NCBI RefSeq assembly: GCF_901709675.1
Contig: NC_051087.1
Coordinates: 6,682,319 to 6,746,318 of the forward strand
Direction of reading: 5' to 3'
DNA: 64,000 nt
Source: Syngnathus acus
Taxonomy: Eukaryota; Chordata; Actinopteri; Syngnathiformes; Syngnathidae
The position numbers and the translations under genes were made by a program. Under the pieces are notes generated by a model. That model was given only the letters and a program-made list of their open reading frames with translations. It did no database searches and had not been told where the DNA came from. Of this stretch, positions 59,128 to 64,000 are shown one piece after another. How positions within the stretch are numbered: position 1 is the stretch's first letter; the number at the start of each line of letters is the position of its first letter.

Positions 59128-62100
59128 GGTAGTATCGTAGCGAGAATGGTTCCACACAGATGAGAATTATGTGAAGATGAGAGTGGGGGGTTCAGTTCAT
59201 TTTGGTATCTGTATATTTTTGCACATTTCTTTTTTTCAAGGTTTCCAAAATGCTCAAACCAAATAATATGGATTACAATGCCTCTTCCAAGTCAGTGTGA
59301 CCCTATTGAGGATGAGTGCTATAGAAAATGGATGATTGGATCTTGTTTATGGATACACAGCACAGTGTTGTGTTTTATCTTTGTTTAATCCATGGGCGGA
59401 TTACACACACACTCTCGCTGCTACGATGTCATGTTATCTATGAACCTAACATTTAGGTGGGCAAACTATGGGCCACATATAGCTAGCTCCATTCTTAAAT
59501 CCAGCCCATCCAACATTTCCATTATCAAGAGTCCAGTCATAGTTGTTGTTAGCTGTTGTTTTTTCCCCTCTAAAATGAGTTTGTTAAAATATATTTATTC
59601 ATTATTTAATTTATTTTATATTCATTTATCTCATTAAGAAATTGGTTAGCAGTAATTATATATACCTATATTCATGTACACGTTATTTTGTGAAATACTG
59701 CTTTACCTGGTTAATTGATTAGAATTTAAAAGAGAGATAATTATCTTATTGTTTAAGTATATATATATATTTTTTTGATACTGGTTAATTTTTTAAGTCA
59801 CCTTTTAGTGACCTGGCCCATTTGTCTGTTACAGTAAAAAAAAGAAAAAGCGTGGCCCTTTGATTGAAGATCTTATCCATCCTTATCACTGTGATGTAAA
59901 ATGCAAGCCTAATCAGGATTTAACAAGCGCAACTGTATCTTGGTGTGCCCAACTGAACTGATGGGGGAAACATCAATTCATAATATGGTATCAGGTTGAA
60001 AAACAAGTGAAAAGATATCAAGCTGGAGAGCTATTCTTTCTTTAGAACTTTCTTTCTTTCTGTGTCAAGGGACACATTTTGAGACGAAATACAGCAAGTT
60101 ATGTCTAGACTGCAATGCGACTAGTGTTGAACACTGGCTATAAATCATTCCAAACACATTAGCATCTTGGGACGACATAAAACATAGCACAGAGGGAATT
60201 CGAGTAACAGCACCCTCTAGTGTTTATTGCTTGGAATTACATTGAATCGTTTCTGCTTGAGCTCACACTTGGTTATTTCCAAACACACCTCCATGGAGCC
60301 CGAAGCTAAATTTGAAAGGGTCCTCTATTACTATCAATACTATTGACTCATTGATTAATAACTATTGAAATTAAGTATCATAGATTAACAAAAATAAATA
60401 AAATACAGTACAAAACAAGTGGACTGGGCTTGATTTACATTCCAGGTGAGAAAGTATTATCAAATTCAGCAGTTCTCAGAACCACCTTGGAAAAAAATAC
60501 GATGCTTTCCAAGTATCACCATCATGACCATTAAAGTATGGTTGACAAGTGTCAAAATGAAAACGTTATTCTAGTCTGATTAATAATACTATGGCTTATT
60601 TTCATAGAATGGAGAACAGGTAATGTTTTACAGCCTTAGAACTACACGGATCCAAACATTTTGAATTGTTCTTTCTTGGAGGTGACTAATGTCAACACGC
60701 TTGGGCCAATGATGACTTTGTATTACTGAAGCTGTGTGGCACACAGATAGAGGTCTGCATGCAGCCTCAGAGCCCATGTGCCAGCATGGCTACATTGTTT
60801 TCCTTTTTCACGTATTGTAGCTTTGTCTGCTCTGCTGACTTCACTGTATTAAGAAAATGTTATTTTGTGTCTGTATGCATTTTCTTGATGTTCTGGTGCA
60901 GTTACTGTTGTGTTTACTCTCTGAATGTAGTTTCGTACACTGCCTGGTTTCCTTTTCTTATTGTATGGAACGAATTAAACTCACTAAGGCTATCCGTCTT
61001 CACAGAGATTACATTGGCTTTAATTGGAATATTACATTTTGATGTTTTCACTGAGAAATTTTCATGTGACTGCACAGACTATACAGAGAAATATCTAAAA
61101 ACAAAATTACCATACACAACATATAGCCGAAAAAATCCACACATTGTTAGATGACTACTTGAGTTGAAACCAAGCATTATCTTTTTCACGACACAGATCA
61201 TGATGTGTTCATCCAAGACAGATGATCAAAACATAAAGGGATTGTCACATTGTAAAGACTGTTATGATCATTAAATGTTTGATTAATGTCGTTTATTCAC
61301 ATGGTTGCCTGAAAAAGAAATTATTTATAAATGCCGGTCTGTGACATCACCCTCCATTTTTTAAGTTTAATGGTCAAGAAATGATAATCCCACTCCTGCA
61401 CTTGAGTGATAAAACTCCAGTGGTTCCAAAGTGTGATATTTAATATCAATGTATTCAGATAGCAAATTGTCAACGTCATGACAAATAATATGAATTGGGG
61501 ATGGGTGTAGACACCCATTCATTGATCATCAGAGTAAATTTTGCTGCTTAACTCATATTCTACAAACGTAATATTATTCAGAATGCCGTGTTTAGTGGGG
61601 GCAGGTACAACATATTATTGTAAAGAACACTAATGTTGACGCCCCCTTTAATAGTTTAGCGCAGATGTATTCGCTACTGAGAGACATTCGAGTTGGCCTT
61701 TATAGCATTGCTGAAACAAACAAACAAACAAACAAACAAACCCAAATATTAATTTGATGGGGAGCCTTTTGCACAGTACGTCCGATGGCAGGTTAGGGTT
61801 TGAATGCAAATGTTTGGTATTGTTTGAAATTGTATTTATTATTGATTGGATATGTATGGGTTGAAATAAATAGATCCCTCTCATTAATTTGGGTAGCCTC
61901 TCATATCTTTCTGTGTATGTGTGCGTGTAGGTCTCAGTTCGGTGTTGAGAGAAGAGCATTTGGATTTTTGTTTTAATATGGAATTTTAAGAATGCAATGC
62001 TGCTTTGGGCCAATGCAAGCATGCAATATGCACCTCTGACTTATCATTTGTGGATGGACCTTCGCTGACTGACTTATAGAAGTCAGTTTGAAGGTTAAAA

Positions 62101-62180
62101 AGACTTTGTTCTAAAGTTGAGGTTGGAATGCGGTTGAGGTAAGGATGATGTAAGGCTTTGACTTCCTCACCAACACAAGC
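59128..62180. other. Intergenic region 3' of cntf
   Basis: It presumably starts with the cntf 3' UTR, whose end is not clear. Short repeat fragments occur at 59300-59340 (GAGGATGAGTGCTATAGAAA, then ATGGATG) and near 59455-59530 (GGGCAAACTATGGGCCAC). A (CAAA)n run lies at 61714-61741. No coding gene was recognised. Confidence 0.6.
61714..61741 (+). repeat. (CAAA)n microsatellite
   Basis: Seven tandem CAAA units. Confidence 0.95.
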
Positions 62181-62184
62181 ACCA

Positions 62185-63628
<1,444 letters not shown>

Positions 63629-63734
63629 CTTACTCCTTCAAAGCGTTGAAACAGTGAGGCCATTATATTTATTTACAGGTATTACTGCATCTAATACAGT
63701 TTAATATAAAATACATATCTAATAGTTCTTTTAG

Positions 63735-64000
63735 CAAAGCTCAGTTTTTGGTTAAAGTGTTCCAGCATATACACAACCTCCTTCAATTTTTACACCCTTC
63801 AGTCTTTAGCATGTGAAATGCATCCTTCCATAGGGTTTAAGTCTGATGCTTGACTTGGCTAATCCAAAACTTGTACTTCTTGCACCTGAGGAGCTCCTTT
63901 GTTCTTGTGTTTGTGGGTCATTATCTTGATACAAGAATCTCCTGGCTGGGTGCATATTTCTTGAAAGTGGCAGTCAATCCAAGGAGATCATGTGGATATT
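63735..64000 (-). pseudogene. Tc1-like DNA transposase relic (partial)
   Basis: Read on the minus strand, the window edge encodes pieces of a Tc1/mariner DDE transposase C-terminal half. QDNDP (63928-63914) is the block with the second catalytic Asp, and SDLNPME (ending at about 63826) is the block with the catalytic Glu. Between them the frame shifts, and a TAG replaces the usual Trp before the PSQASDLNPME block. The copy is therefore inactive. It continues past the window edge, and no terminal inverted repeat is visible. Confidence 0.65.

Overview
This window is vertebrate nuclear DNA, most likely from a teleost fish with a fairly compact genome. Genes are split into short exons with GT-AG introns, and simple (GT)n, (GA)n and (TGGA)n repeats are abundant. 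There is a tRNA-derived SINE, non-autonomous hAT elements and a Tc1-like transposase relic. Several introns are only about 70-100 bp. The species cannot be named from the sequence alone.

Layout. (1) 1888-11127 (+): the C-terminal ten coding exons of apbb2 (Fe65-like adaptor, both PTB domains); the 5' part lies outside the window. (2) 13628-19294 (-): complete nsun7 (NOL1/NOP2/Sun RNA methyltransferase family), tail to tail with apbb2. (3) 19295-38700: a long gene-poor stretch upstream of rbm47, with microsatellites, candidate regulatory sites and possible 5' non-coding exons. (4) 38720-44068 (+): complete rbm47 coding region (three RRMs), 3' UTR to about 45.2 kb. (5) 45.2-48.7 kb: intergenic. 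(6) 49059-53791 (+): zfp91, five C2H2 fingers, with a ZNF143/THAP11-type promoter element upstream. (7) 54596-55490 (-): a small single CCCH-finger protein, tail to tail with zfp91. (8) 56546-59127 (+): a CNTF-type helical cytokine, head to head with the CCCH gene. (9) 59.1-64 kb: intergenic, with a 1.5 kb GT-rich microsatellite field and a Tc1-like relic at the end.

Apbb2-nsun7-rbm47 is the order of human 4p14, and zfp91-cntf is the pair on human 11q12, so the window joins two vertebrate synteny blocks. The genes are not an operon or pathway: they are an APP/nuclear-signalling adaptor, an RNA m5C-methyltransferase-like protein, an RNA-editing and splicing cofactor, an E3-ligase/zinc-finger regulator, a putative RNA-binding CCCH protein and a neurotrophic cytokine.

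The most unusual observations are these: the loss of the expected catalytic cysteine (TCS to TRS) in nsun7; a recurring RFX/X-box-like palindrome across the window, with two copies 53 bp apart just after the apbb2 stop codon; a tandem NAGNAG acceptor and alternative-exon candidates in rbm47; two hAT miniature elements with 8-bp duplications; and convergent, nearly interleaved poly(A) signals between zfp91 and the CCCH gene. I found no clearly new multi-gene system.
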